This document shows, one piece after another, positions 51,965 to 60,657 of a stretch of 64,000 nt of DNA. Every line of letters begins with the position of its first letter. Within the stretch, counting starts at the first letter, position 1. The notes under the pieces were generated by a model. It searched no databases. It was not told the DNA's origin and was given only the letters and a program-made list of their open reading frames with translations. Position numbers and translations under genes: made by a program. The stretch comes from Streptomyces sp. A2-16 (GTDB lineage Bacteria > Actinomycetota > Actinomycetes > Streptomycetales > Streptomycetaceae): NCBI RefSeq assembly GCF_018128905.1, contig NZ_CP063808.1:434001-498000 (forward strand). Reading direction: 5' to 3'.

Positions 51965-54373
51965 ATGGCGGGGCTTTCTACCCCTGATCAGTTGGACCAG
52001 CCCACAACAACCCTCGCGGCCGCGGTGCTCACCGACGACAACCGGGTGCTGATCGCGGTCATCGCGGTCGTGGCCCTGGCGGCGCTCGTGGTGGCAGGCG
52101 TCCTGGTACGCCAGGTGCTCGCGGCCGGCGAGGGCACCGACAGCATGAAAAAGATCGCGAAGGCCATCCAGGAGGGCGCGAATGCCTATCTGGCTCGCCA
52201 GTTGCGCACCCTCGGCGTTTTCGCCGTCGTCGTGTTCTTCCTGCTCATGCTGCTGCCCGCGGACGACTGGAATCAGCGCGCAGGCCGATCCCTGTTCTTC
52301 TTGATCGGAGCGGGGTTCTCGGCGGCCACCGGCTATATCGGCATGTGGCTCGCCGTGCGCAGCAATGTGCGGGTGGCCGCGGCGGCCCGAGAAGCCACTC
52401 CGGCGGAAGGCGAGCCGGAAAAGGATCTCACCGCCGTCTCCCACAAAGCCATGAAGATCGCTTTCCGCACGGGCGGCGTGGTCGGCATGTTCACGGTGGG
52501 GCTCGGTCTGCTCGGCGCCTCCTGTGTGGTGCTGGTGTACGCGGCCGACGCGCCGAAGGTCCTGGAGGGCTTCGGTCTCGGTGCGGCGCTCATCGCGATG
52601 TTCATGAGGGTCGGCGGCGGCATCTTCACCAAGGCCGCCGACGTCGGCGCCGACCTGGTCGGCAAGGTCGAGCAGGGCATCCCGGAGGACGACCCGCGCA
52701 ATGCCGCGACCATCGCCGACAACGTGGGCGACAACGTCGGGGACTGCGCGGGCATGGCGGCCGACCTCTTCGAGTCGTACGCCGTGACCCTGGTCGCCGC
52801 GCTGATCCTCGGCAAGGCGGCCTTCGGCGACTCCGGACTCGCCTTCCCGCTGCTCGTCCCGGCGATCGGCGTGATCACCGCGATGATCGGCATCTTCGCG
52901 GTCGCCCCGCGCCGCTCCGACCGCAGCGGCATGTCCGCGATCAACCGTGGGTTCTTCATCTCCGCGGTGATCTCGCTCGTGCTGGTGGCGGTCGCCGTCT
53001 TCGTCTACCTCCCCGGCAAGTACGCCGACCTCGACGGGGTCACCGACACGGCGATCAGCGGCAAGGGCGGCGACCCGAGGGTCCTCGCCCTGGTCGCGGT
53101 GGCGATCGGCATCCTGCTCGCGGCCGTCATCCAGCAGCTGACCGGCTACTTCACGGAGACCAACCGCCGCCCGGTCCAGGACATCGGCAAGAGCTCTCTC
53201 ACAGGGCCCGCCACCGTCGTCCTCGCCGGTATCTCGATCGGTCTCGAGTCGGCCGTCTACACCGCGCTGCTGATCGGCCTCGGCGTCTACGGGGCGTTCC
53301 TGCTCGGCGGTACGTCGATCATGCTGGCGCTGTTCGCGGTGGCGCTGGCCGGCACCGGCCTGCTCACCACGGTCGGCGTGATCGTCGCCATGGACACCTT
53401 CGGGCCGGTCTCCGACAACGCGCAGGGCATCGCCGAGATGTCCGGCGACGTCGAGGGCGCGGGCGCGCAGGTGCTCACCAACCTGGACGCCGTCGGCAAC
53501 ACCACCAAGGCCATCACCAAGGGCATCGCCATCGCCACCGCGGTCCTCGCGGCATCGGCGCTCTTCGGGTCGTACCGTGACGCGATCACGACCGGCGCGC
53601 AGGACGTCGGCGAGAAGCTCAGCGGGGACGGCGCGCCGCTGAGTCTGATGATGGACATCTCGCAGCCCAACAACCTCGTCGGCCTGATCGCCGGCGCGGC
53701 GGTCGTCTTCCTCTTCTCGGGGCTGGCGATCAACGCGGTGTCGAGGTCGGCGGGTTCCGTGGTGTACGAGGTGCGGCGGCAGTTCCGCGACCATCCCGGG
53801 ATCATGGACTACAGCGAGGAGCCGGAGTACGGCAAGGTCGTCGACATCTGCACCAAGGACGCCCTGCGCGAACTGGCCACACCCGGTCTGCTCGCCGTAC
53901 TGGCGCCGATCTTCATCGGGTTCACCCTCGGGGTCGGCGCGCTCGGCGCGTTCCTCGCGGGTGCGATCGGCGCCGGCACCCTGATGGCGGTCTTCCTGGC
54001 CAACTCCGGCGGTGCCTGGGACAACGCCAAGAAGCTCGTCGAGGACGGTCACCACGGTGGCAAGGGCAGTGAGGCCCATGCCGCGACGGTGATCGGCGAC
54101 ACGGTCGGCGACCCCTTCAAGGACACCGCAGGACCCGCGATCAACCCGCTCCTGAAGGTGATGAACCTGGTGGCGCTGTTGATCGCCCCCGCGGTGATCA
54201 AGTTCAGCTACGGCGACGACAAGAGCATGGGTGTACGGATCTTCATCGCCGTGCTCGCGTTCCTCGTGATCGCCGGCGCGGTCTACGTCTCCAAGCGGCG
54301 CGGTATCGCCATGGGTGACGAAGACAACGAGAAGAAGGTGGCCAAGTCGGCGGATCCCGCGGTGGTTTCGTAG
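51965..54373 (+). CDS. hppA: Membrane H+-pumping pyrophosphatase, K+-independent
   Basis: An 802-residue H+-translocating inorganic pyrophosphatase with about 16 membrane segments. The substrate-binding motifs are GGGIFTKAADVGADLVGKVE and NVGDNVGDCAGMAADLFESY, and the third is GDTVGDPFKDTAGPA. The segment VGNTTKAITKG has Lys where K+-dependent enzymes have Ala, which marks this as K+-independent. AAGGAGGA precedes ATG 51965. It couples PPi hydrolysis in the cytoplasm to proton export. The short His/Glu/Lys C-terminal tail is cytoplasmic. Confidence 0.96.
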   Translation: MAGLSTPDQLDQPTTTLAAAVLTDDNRVLIAVIAVVALAALVVAGVLVRQVLAAGEGTDSMKKIAKAIQEGANAYLARQLRTLGVFAVVVFFLLMLLPADDWNQRAGRSLFFLIGAGFSAATGYIGMWLAVRSNVRVAAAAREATPAEGEPEKDLTAVSHKAMKIAFRTGGVVGMFTVGLGLLGASCVVLVYAADAPKVLEGFGLGAALIAMFMRVGGGIFTKAADVGADLVGKVEQGIPEDDPRNAATIADNVGDNVGDCAGMAADLFESYAVTLVAALILGKAAFGDSGLAFPLLVPAIGVITAMIGIFAVAPRRSDRSGMSAINRGFFISAVISLVLVAVAVFVYLPGKYADLDGVTDTAISGKGGDPRVLALVAVAIGILLAAVIQQLTGYFTETNRRPVQDIGKSSLTGPATVVLAGISIGLESAVYTALLIGLGVYGAFLLGGTSIMLALFAVALAGTGLLTTVGVIVAMDTFGPVSDNAQGIAEMSGDVEGAGAQVLTNLDAVGNTTKAITKGIAIATAVLAASALFGSYRDAITTGAQDVGEKLSGDGAPLSLMMDISQPNNLVGLIAGAAVVFLFSGLAINAVSRSAGSVVYEVRRQFRDHPGIMDYSEEPEYGKVVDICTKDALRELATPGLLAVLAPIFIGFTLGVGALGAFLAGAIGAGTLMAVFLANSGGAWDNAKKLVEDGHHGGKGSEAHAATVIGDTVGDPFKDTAGPAINPLLKVMNLVALLIAPAVIKFSYGDDKSMGVRIFIAVLAFLVIAGAVYVSKRRGIAMGDEDNEKKVAKSADPAVVS

Positions 54374-54398
54374 GTCCTGGCACGAGGCCCAGCTCAAG

Positions 54399-54440
54399 AG
54401 GCGGGCGGGCGGCGCATGTTGGTGCGCCGCCCGCCCGCCT
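54399..54440 (+). terminator. Terminator after hppA
   Basis: A perfect 18-bp stem (54399-54416 with 54423-54440, AGGCGGGCGGGCGGCGCA and its inverse) with a 6-base loop, 25 bases after the stop. Confidence 0.85.
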
Positions 54441-54587
54441 TCCGTGTGTACGCCCCTCAGCCGTGAGCCTTCTCTCGCATGGTGCAAACATCGGCAAAAG
54501 CTCTCATTCAGGGCATTCGACGTGTGGATGTGGTGCCGTTGCCGTGTAACGTCCGGTGGCCGAGAGGCCATGGAAGGGACCAATCCG

Positions 54588-55187
54588 GTGAACAAGAAGC
54601 TCGCGGCCGCACTGTCCGGCGGTGCGGTACTGGTACTGGCGCTGTCGGGATGCGGTGGCAGCGAGGACAACAAGGAACTCGACGCCTGGGCCAAGAAGGT
54701 CTGTGACCTGGTGCCGGCCCAGAACAAGAAGATCACGGCGGCCTACGACGCGATCACCAAGGCGGCCGAGGACACCGAGAGCACCCCGGTGGAGCTCCAG
54801 AAGGCCGATTCCCAGGCCTTCCAGGATCTGTCGGACGGCTACAAGGCGCGCGCCACGGTCATCAGCAACGCCGGGGCGCCTCCCGGTGCCGAGGACGGCG
54901 CGAAGAAGCTCCAGGACGCCGTCAAGCAGCTCACCGCCCTCGCCACGGCGTACGCCGACATGAAGACACAGGTGGACGGGCTCGACACCAAGGACCAGGC
55001 GAAGTTCGCGACGGGCCTCAAGGACGTCTCGGCCGAGATGAAGAAGGTGGAGACGCAGCGCCAGACCGCCCTCACCGCGCTGAAGGACCTCGAGTCGGGC
55101 GACACCAAGCAGGCACTTGCCGAACAGTCGGGCTGCAAGCAGGCCTCCACGTCACCGGCGGGTTCCGCGTCGGCGACCGACAGCTGA
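54588..55187 (+). CDS. Small secreted lipoprotein
   Basis: A 199-residue protein. The N-terminus has Lys-Lys, a hydrophobic stretch and lipobox LALSGCGG, so it is lipidated at about Cys22. The mature part is charged and helical (Lys/Ala/Asp rich, probably coiled coil), with three further cysteines and a Ser/Thr/Ala tail. GTG 54588 has GGAAGGGA upstream; ATG 54570 would add six residues. No domain is recognised. Similar small lipoproteins follow hppA in other streptomycetes as I recall. Confidence 0.85.
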   Translation: MNKKLAAALSGGAVLVLALSGCGGSEDNKELDAWAKKVCDLVPAQNKKITAAYDAITKAAEDTESTPVELQKADSQAFQDLSDGYKARATVISNAGAPPGAEDGAKKLQDAVKQLTALATAYADMKTQVDGLDTKDQAKFATGLKDVSAEMKKVETQRQTALTALKDLESGDTKQALAEQSGCKQASTSPAGSASATDS

Positions 55188-55480
55188 GTGCGTTCGGGGG
55201 CTCCGGGCGGGCCCGGTGGGCGGCTGGGTGCGTGCGCACTCGGGCGACCAGGTTCGGGGCGTGGGGCGCGGGCGCATCCGGGCCGCGGACGGCTGAATGT
55301 CGGCAACCCGGCCTTCGGGCTGTCGGCGGTTGAGCGCCTGCAGCCCTGTGGGCCCGCGGTCCTGTGCTCCTGCACTCCCGCGCTCCTGCGTGCTCGCTTC
55401 CGCCTCGGTGAGCCGCCCAGGCGTTCCGTGAGGCGTTCGGTGAGGCGTGCCGTGCGGTGGAGCCGGGCCACAATGGGGGC

Positions 55481-57013
55481 GTGAGTATCTCCAGCCTGCC
55501 CACGCTGCCCTCCGCTCCCGCCTCCGCCCCCGGCGGTCCCGATGTCATCGCCCGGCTGCGGGACGCCCTGCTCGGGGCCTCCTTCACCGCCGACGGACTG
55601 CTCGAGCTGCTCGGCGCCCCCGCGTACGCGGCGCTCGCCCGCAGCGAGACCGTGCCCGCGCTCCGGGCCACCCGCGGGGACACCCCGCTGGAAGTGCTCG
55701 TACGCCTGTTCCTCCTCCAGCAACCGGTGCTCCACGCGCGCGTGGCGGACGTTCTGCCCGTCGACGCGTGCCTGGAGAGCGGTTGGCTGGTGCGCGCCGG
55801 CGCGGACGAAGTCGCCGCGACGGTGGACGTACGGCCGTACGGCGGACCCGATGGCGAGGACTGGTTCATCGTGTCGGACCTCGGCTGTGCCGTCGGCGGC
55901 GCCGGTGGCATCGGGAGCCGTGAGGAGGGTGTCGTCCTGGGGGTCGGCGGCGCCTCCACGACCCTTGCCGGGATCACCATCCGTACGCCCGTCTCGTCCG
56001 CCCTCGACCTCGGCACCGGGTCCGGCATCCAGGCCCTGCACGCCGCGCGGCACGCCACGCGCGTGACGGCGACCGACCTCAACCCGCGCGCGCTGCACAT
56101 CACCGCGCTCACGCTGGCCCTGTCCGGCGCCCCCGCAGCCGATCTGCGGGAGGGCTCGCTGTTCGAGCCGCTCAAGCAGGGCGAGACGTACGACCTCATC
56201 GTGTCGAACCCGCCCTTCGTGATCTCGCCCGGTGCCCGACTGACGTACCGGGACGGCGGGATGGGCGGGGACGATCTGTGCCGCTCGGTCGTTCAGGGAG
56301 CGGGGGAACTGCTGAACGAGGGCGGGTTCGCGCAGTTCCTCGCCAACTGGCAGCACGTGGCGGGGGAGGACTGGCAGGACCGGCTCAGGTCGTGGGTGCC
56401 GCGCGGGTGCGACGCATGGATCGTGCAGCGCGAGGTCCAGGACATCACGCAGTACGCCGAGTTGTGGCTCAGGGACGCCGGCGACCACCGGGGCGACCCG
56501 GCCGAGTACCAGGCGCTGTACGACGCCTGGCTGGACGAGTTCGAGGCGCGCAAGGTGAAGGCCGTGGGCTTCGGCTGGATCACCCTGCGCAGGACGGGCT
56601 CCGCCGTACCCTCCATCACCGTCGAGGAGTGGCCGCACCCGGTGGAGCAGCCGCTCGGCGACACCGTCCGGGCGCACTTCGAGCGCCTCGACTACCTGCG
56701 CGCCCATGACGACGCGGCCCTGCTGGAGGCGCACTTCGCACTCGCCCCCGAGATCATCCAGGAGCAGGTCGGACTGCCCGGGGCCGAGGACCCGGAACAC
56801 GTCGTGCTGCGCCAGCACCGCGGGATGCGCCGGGCCACCAAGGTGGACACCGTCGGCGCGGGCTTCGCCGGCGTGTGCGACGGCTCGCTGAGCGCGGGCC
56901 GCATCCTCGACGCGATCGCCCAGCTCATGGGCGAGGACCCGGTCATGCTGCGCGACCGTACGCCCGCGCAGATCCGGGTGCTGGTGGAACAGGGGTTCCT
57001 GGAACCGGCGTGA
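55481..57013 (+). CDS. Class I SAM-dependent methyltransferase (DUF7059-like N-terminus)
   Basis: A 510-residue protein. Residues 20-150 form a winged-helix-like N-terminal domain. The methyltransferase core has ALDLGTGSGIQAL (Asp176) for SAM binding, VTATDLNPRAL, and IVSNPPFVIS (Asn243-Pro-Pro-Phe), the catalytic motif of N-methyltransferases acting on adenine or on glutamine (HemK/PrmC-like). The C-terminal domain of about 170 residues is extra. The substrate could be rRNA, tRNA or a protein. GTG 55481 is the likely start, with a GGGGG run upstream. Confidence 0.85.
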   Translation: MSISSLPTLPSAPASAPGGPDVIARLRDALLGASFTADGLLELLGAPAYAALARSETVPALRATRGDTPLEVLVRLFLLQQPVLHARVADVLPVDACLESGWLVRAGADEVAATVDVRPYGGPDGEDWFIVSDLGCAVGGAGGIGSREEGVVLGVGGASTTLAGITIRTPVSSALDLGTGSGIQALHAARHATRVTATDLNPRALHITALTLALSGAPAADLREGSLFEPLKQGETYDLIVSNPPFVISPGARLTYRDGGMGGDDLCRSVVQGAGELLNEGGFAQFLANWQHVAGEDWQDRLRSWVPRGCDAWIVQREVQDITQYAELWLRDAGDHRGDPAEYQALYDAWLDEFEARKVKAVGFGWITLRRTGSAVPSITVEEWPHPVEQPLGDTVRAHFERLDYLRAHDDAALLEAHFALAPEIIQEQVGLPGAEDPEHVVLRQHRGMRRATKVDTVGAGFAGVCDGSLSAGRILDAIAQLMGEDPVMLRDRTPAQIRVLVEQGFLEPA

Positions 57014-57038
57014 GCCGTTCCAGGAATCCGCGCCACCC

Positions 57039-57138
57039 GTCCCAGCGACCGGTGATCCGTCCCAGCGACCGGTGATCCGGCCCCGCGACCGGTGATCCGT
57101 CCTTGCGACCGGTGATGCCCCGCTGCGCCCGGTGATCC
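57039..57138. repeat. 20-bp tandem repeat array upstream of kinase gene
   Basis: Five units with period 20 start at 57039, 57059, 57079, 57099 and 57119. The first two are identical (GTCCCAGCGACCGGTGATCC). The core GCGACCGGTGATCC is conserved in four and altered in the fifth. Each core contains the palindrome ACCGGT. The array begins 26 bases after the methyltransferase stop and ends about 225 bases before the kinase start. Confidence 0.92.
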
Positions 57139-57364
57139 GCCGCTGCCGGAGGCGACCTTTCCCCGCAGCTCGTGGCGTCCTGCCCGCCGCCGCTGAGGCG
57201 TACTCGCGCTCCTGAGACCCATGTGTCCGCTCTGGCGGGATTGCCCCGGAAAAGGGCTCCTGTCAGTGGTGGGTGCGAAGCTACCTTCGAGAGACAGAGC
57301 TGACGCGTTCTCGGGGGAGGCGCGCTGTCTCGGACCCGGTGTCCGGGTCTCGGGGGGAGGCGTG

Positions 57365-59833
57365 ATGGCGGGGGATACGCCGGATCAGGGTGAAGGCAGG
57401 ACCATCAACGGCCGGTACCGCCTGCTGCGTACGCTCGGCGCGGGCGGCATGGGCCGCGTGTGGCTGGCGTACGACGACGAGCTGGCCTGCGAGGTCGCGA
57501 TGAAGGAGATCGCGCTTCCGGACGCGCCCATGGACGCCGGCGAGACGGCCCAGCGCATCGCCCGGGCCCGCAGCGAGGCCCGGCACGCGGCCCGGCTGCG
57601 CGGTCATCCGCATGTGGCGACGGTGCACGACGTGGTGGTGTACGAGGGGCTGCCGTGGATCGTCATGGAGTACGTGCCCGACGCGATCGACCTCCAGGCC
57701 CAGGTACGGCGTTCCGGGCCGCTGTCGCCCGAGCAGGCGGCCCGTGTCGGTCTCGCTGTCCTCGACGCCCTCACCGCGGGACATCGCGTCGGCATCCTCC
57801 ACCGGGATGTGAAACCGGCCAACATCCTTCTGGCACCGGACGCTTCGGGCGACCCTCACGCGCGCGTGCTGCTCACCGACTACGGCATCGCCCTCCAGCC
57901 CGAGTCCCGCGAACCCCGGCTCACCGCGACCGCGGGCATCCTCGGCACGCCGGGATATCTCGCGCCGGAGCGCGCACGGGGCGAACCGCCCACTCCGGCC
58001 GCCGACCTGTTCTCCCTCGGCGCCACGCTGTACGCCGCCGTCGAGGGCCGCGGCCCCTTCGACCGCCACGGCGAGTTCGCCACGCTGACGGCTCTGCTGG
58101 GCGAGGACCCCACCCCGCCCGTCCGGTCCGGCGAACTGACGCCGGTGCTGCTGGGACTGCTGGTCAAGGATCCCGTGCGCAGGTTCTCGCCGGAGGCGGT
58201 GAAGCGGGGGCTGGAGCGGGTCCTGCAGGGGACGGCGGATGCGTGGGGCGGGGCCGCGGGTGCGGGTGCCGGTGCGGTCGCGTCGGGGCCGGGATACGGG
58301 TATCCCGGGGGAGGGTTCGGTCCGTCGGCCGGGGGCTGGGGTTCGGCTCCGGGCACTCCACAGACACCGCACACCCCGGTGGACGCGGCCGGCGCCGGTT
58401 CCGCCGCAGCCCGTGCGGGGGGTGCGGCCGCACCGGGAGGCGACGGTCCGGTCGACGCGGGCCCGGCCGGAGCAGGGTCGGCCGACGGTGCCTTCCACGC
58501 CAGGGGACCGGCCACGCCGGGCACGCCGGGAACGCCCTCCGGCTCGCCACCGGCGCCGCCGTACGGCGCATGGCCACCCGCCGCCGGGCACACACCGGAA
58601 CCCGGCAACCCCTATGCGCCGGCCGGTCCGTACGCACGCGGTGAAGCCCGGCCCGGCCCCTACGGGAGCGGGCCTCCGCAGCCGCCCCCTGGCGGCGGCC
58701 AGGCCAACCCGTACGCCGGCCCGCCGCCCTACGGCGAGGGTGCTCCGACGCCGCTCCCGTACTCGCAGCCGTACGGGAGCGGACCGACGGGCGGATACGG
58801 CGGCTCGGGCGGATACGGCGCGGCGGGCGGATCCGACACCCTCGGTACGTCCGGTGCGCCCACCGCTCACGGCGGCCCCGGAGGCATGGCGCCGTTCCCT
58901 GCGCCCCAGCCTCCGCCCCCACCACCCCGTCCCGCCGCCAGCAAGCGCCTCGCGGTCGTCGCGCTCGTCGTCGGTGTGCTCCTCGTCATCGCCGGCGGCG
59001 CGTGGGCGATCGTGTCGCTGACCGGGGACGACGGCCGGAAGAACACCGCGACCAAGTCCTCGCCGAGCGCGAGCGGGCGTACGTCACAGGGGGCGTCGCC
59101 CACGGGGCCCGTGCTGCCGTACGGCGACGTCGTCGGGCTCGACCAGCCCCTGGAGACCGGCGACTGCGTGCAGGCGGTGTGGTCGGGGACGCCGTTCAGG
59201 TCGGCACCGAACCTGGGGGTCGTGGACTGCGCGGACGACTGGCCGGACGGCCAGGTGGTGGCGGTCGACACGGCGACCGACTTCGCCGACGCCAGGGCTC
59301 AGGGCGCGAAACGCTGCGCGAACCTGACCCGGGCCGTCGTGGACGCGCTGCCGGACGCGGCCGGCTACGCCGTCGTGCCCACCGAGGAGGGCTTCGGTGC
59401 GGCGGGCAGCGGTACGGCATGTCTCGTGCTCGGCCGCCATGCCGCGATAGGCGGTGAGGTGGGCCGCTTCCGGGACCTCGGGACGGACCTGTGGGTGGGT
59501 CAGATGAGCCTCGGCGACTGCTGGGTGTACCAGCAGCTCGACGACGGCTACAAGGCTCCGCTCACCGACTGCTCGAAACCCCACACCGACCAGGTGATCG
59601 GCACAGTTCAGGCCCCGGCCGGAATGAGCCACAAGAAGGGCACCGACAACGCGACGAAGTTGTGCGGCAACAAATTCGAGTCGGCCTGGGCGCCCGACCA
59701 GGAGCGCCTTGTGTACGGCTGGGTGGCCGACGAGGACGACTGGAAGAAGGGATTCAACAAGATCGTGTGCACGGTCAGCCTGACCGACAACAAGAAGTCG
59801 AGCGGGAAGATACCCCCGCCCGGCGCGGTCTGA
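57365..59833 (+). CDS. Receptor-like Ser/Thr protein kinase
   Basis: An 822-residue membrane kinase. The kinase domain (about residues 15-275) has LGAGGMGRVWLA, Lys47 in VAMKEI, catalytic loop HRDVKPANILL (Asp148) and TDYGIAL (DYG instead of DFG), plus GTPGYLAPER. A Pro/Gly/Ala-rich linker of about 240 residues follows, then one membrane helix (about residues 528-553). The extracellular domain of ~265 residues has paired cysteines (LETGDCVQAVW; VVDCADDWPDGQVV; LGDCWVYQQ) resembling the septum-formation domain. There are no PASTA repeats. ATG 57365 or GTG 57362 follows GGGGGAGG. Confidence 0.92.
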   Translation: MAGDTPDQGEGRTINGRYRLLRTLGAGGMGRVWLAYDDELACEVAMKEIALPDAPMDAGETAQRIARARSEARHAARLRGHPHVATVHDVVVYEGLPWIVMEYVPDAIDLQAQVRRSGPLSPEQAARVGLAVLDALTAGHRVGILHRDVKPANILLAPDASGDPHARVLLTDYGIALQPESREPRLTATAGILGTPGYLAPERARGEPPTPAADLFSLGATLYAAVEGRGPFDRHGEFATLTALLGEDPTPPVRSGELTPVLLGLLVKDPVRRFSPEAVKRGLERVLQGTADAWGGAAGAGAGAVASGPGYGYPGGGFGPSAGGWGSAPGTPQTPHTPVDAAGAGSAAARAGGAAAPGGDGPVDAGPAGAGSADGAFHARGPATPGTPGTPSGSPPAPPYGAWPPAAGHTPEPGNPYAPAGPYARGEARPGPYGSGPPQPPPGGGQANPYAGPPPYGEGAPTPLPYSQPYGSGPTGGYGGSGGYGAAGGSDTLGTSGAPTAHGGPGGMAPFPAPQPPPPPPRPAASKRLAVVALVVGVLLVIAGGAWAIVSLTGDDGRKNTATKSSPSASGRTSQGASPTGPVLPYGDVVGLDQPLETGDCVQAVWSGTPFRSAPNLGVVDCADDWPDGQVVAVDTATDFADARAQGAKRCANLTRAVVDALPDAAGYAVVPTEEGFGAAGSGTACLVLGRHAAIGGEVGRFRDLGTDLWVGQMSLGDCWVYQQLDDGYKAPLTDCSKPHTDQVIGTVQAPAGMSHKKGTDNATKLCGNKFESAWAPDQERLVYGWVADEDDWKKGFNKIVCTVSLTDNKKSSGKIPPPGAV

Positions 59834-60177
59834 ATCCGGCCGCTTTCCGTGCCGAATCCGGTGCGTGTCCGGTCCCACAAGTGCGGGATCCGGGTGAGAA
59901 CCGGACGAGAAGCGAACGAGAACCGGACGGCATCCGGAACGGGATCCGGACGGGATCCGCGCGGGACCGGGCGCGATCCGCGGGCGATCGCGGTGGCTCC
60001 GTCGGCGGGCCGGCGGTCGGTCGGGGGCGTGGCGGGGGCGTGGCGGGGACCGGTCAGGGGGAACCGAAGACCGTGTCGGTGCGGCGTTCACCCGGGGTTC
60101 GTCTGTCCGCCGTCCGCGCGTGCCAGTCTCCGTCGCAGACACACGCGCGGAGCGGGAGAAAAGGGGCACGGGGAACC
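59834..60177. other. Gene-free region rich in GGATCCG-like units
   Basis: About 345 bases without a gene. Between 59880 and 60000 the sequence is a degenerate series of GAACCGGAC, GGGATCCGG and GCGATCCGCGGG units. No terminator hairpin after the kinase gene stands out. The promoter of the small membrane protein gene should be at the right end. Confidence 0.6.
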
Positions 60178-60375
60178 ATGGAGAGCGGACCGGCGATCTT
60201 CGCGGGAATGGTGTTCGCCCTGTTCGGAGGAGGGCTGCTGGTGTGGACCGCGGCCCGGGTACGCCAGGGTGAAGGCGTCGCCCACGGTGTGAGTCCCGTC
60301 GCATCCGCGACCCTCGCGACTCTGGCCTCGCTCATTGCGCTGGCCCTCGCCGCGTGGTGCTTCACCCGACTCTAG
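60178..60375 (+). CDS. Small two-helix membrane protein
   Basis: A 65-residue protein consisting of two membrane helices (about residues 4-25 and 42-62) joined by a short loop RVRQGEGVAHGVSP. ATG 60178 has GGGGAA close upstream. No domain is recognised. Its place before topA appears stable in streptomycetes as far as I recall. G/C third-position bias supports coding. Confidence 0.7.
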   Translation: MESGPAIFAGMVFALFGGGLLVWTAARVRQGEGVAHGVSPVASATLATLASLIALALAAWCFTRL

Positions 60376-60657
60376 GACGGCTGCTCGGGCGGCATCCGGG
60401 ACGGCTGCCGGGACGTCTTCACAAGAGGGTCGACCGGTAATGGGGAGATCGCCCTCCGGATGAGCTCGAAAAGGCCGGTGGGTACTCCGGGCGGCAGGAA
60501 TGGCGGTAGTCGGGTTACCGTTCGAGTGGCCGTTGCGGGCTTTTCCCGTTTGACACGGGGGCGGGATGTACCGTCACACTCCGCAGCGTCAGCATGACCC
60601 GACCCCGGGAACCAAGACCTGGGGAGAGCCCAGCGTCGACCGGAGAGAAGAGCGAAG

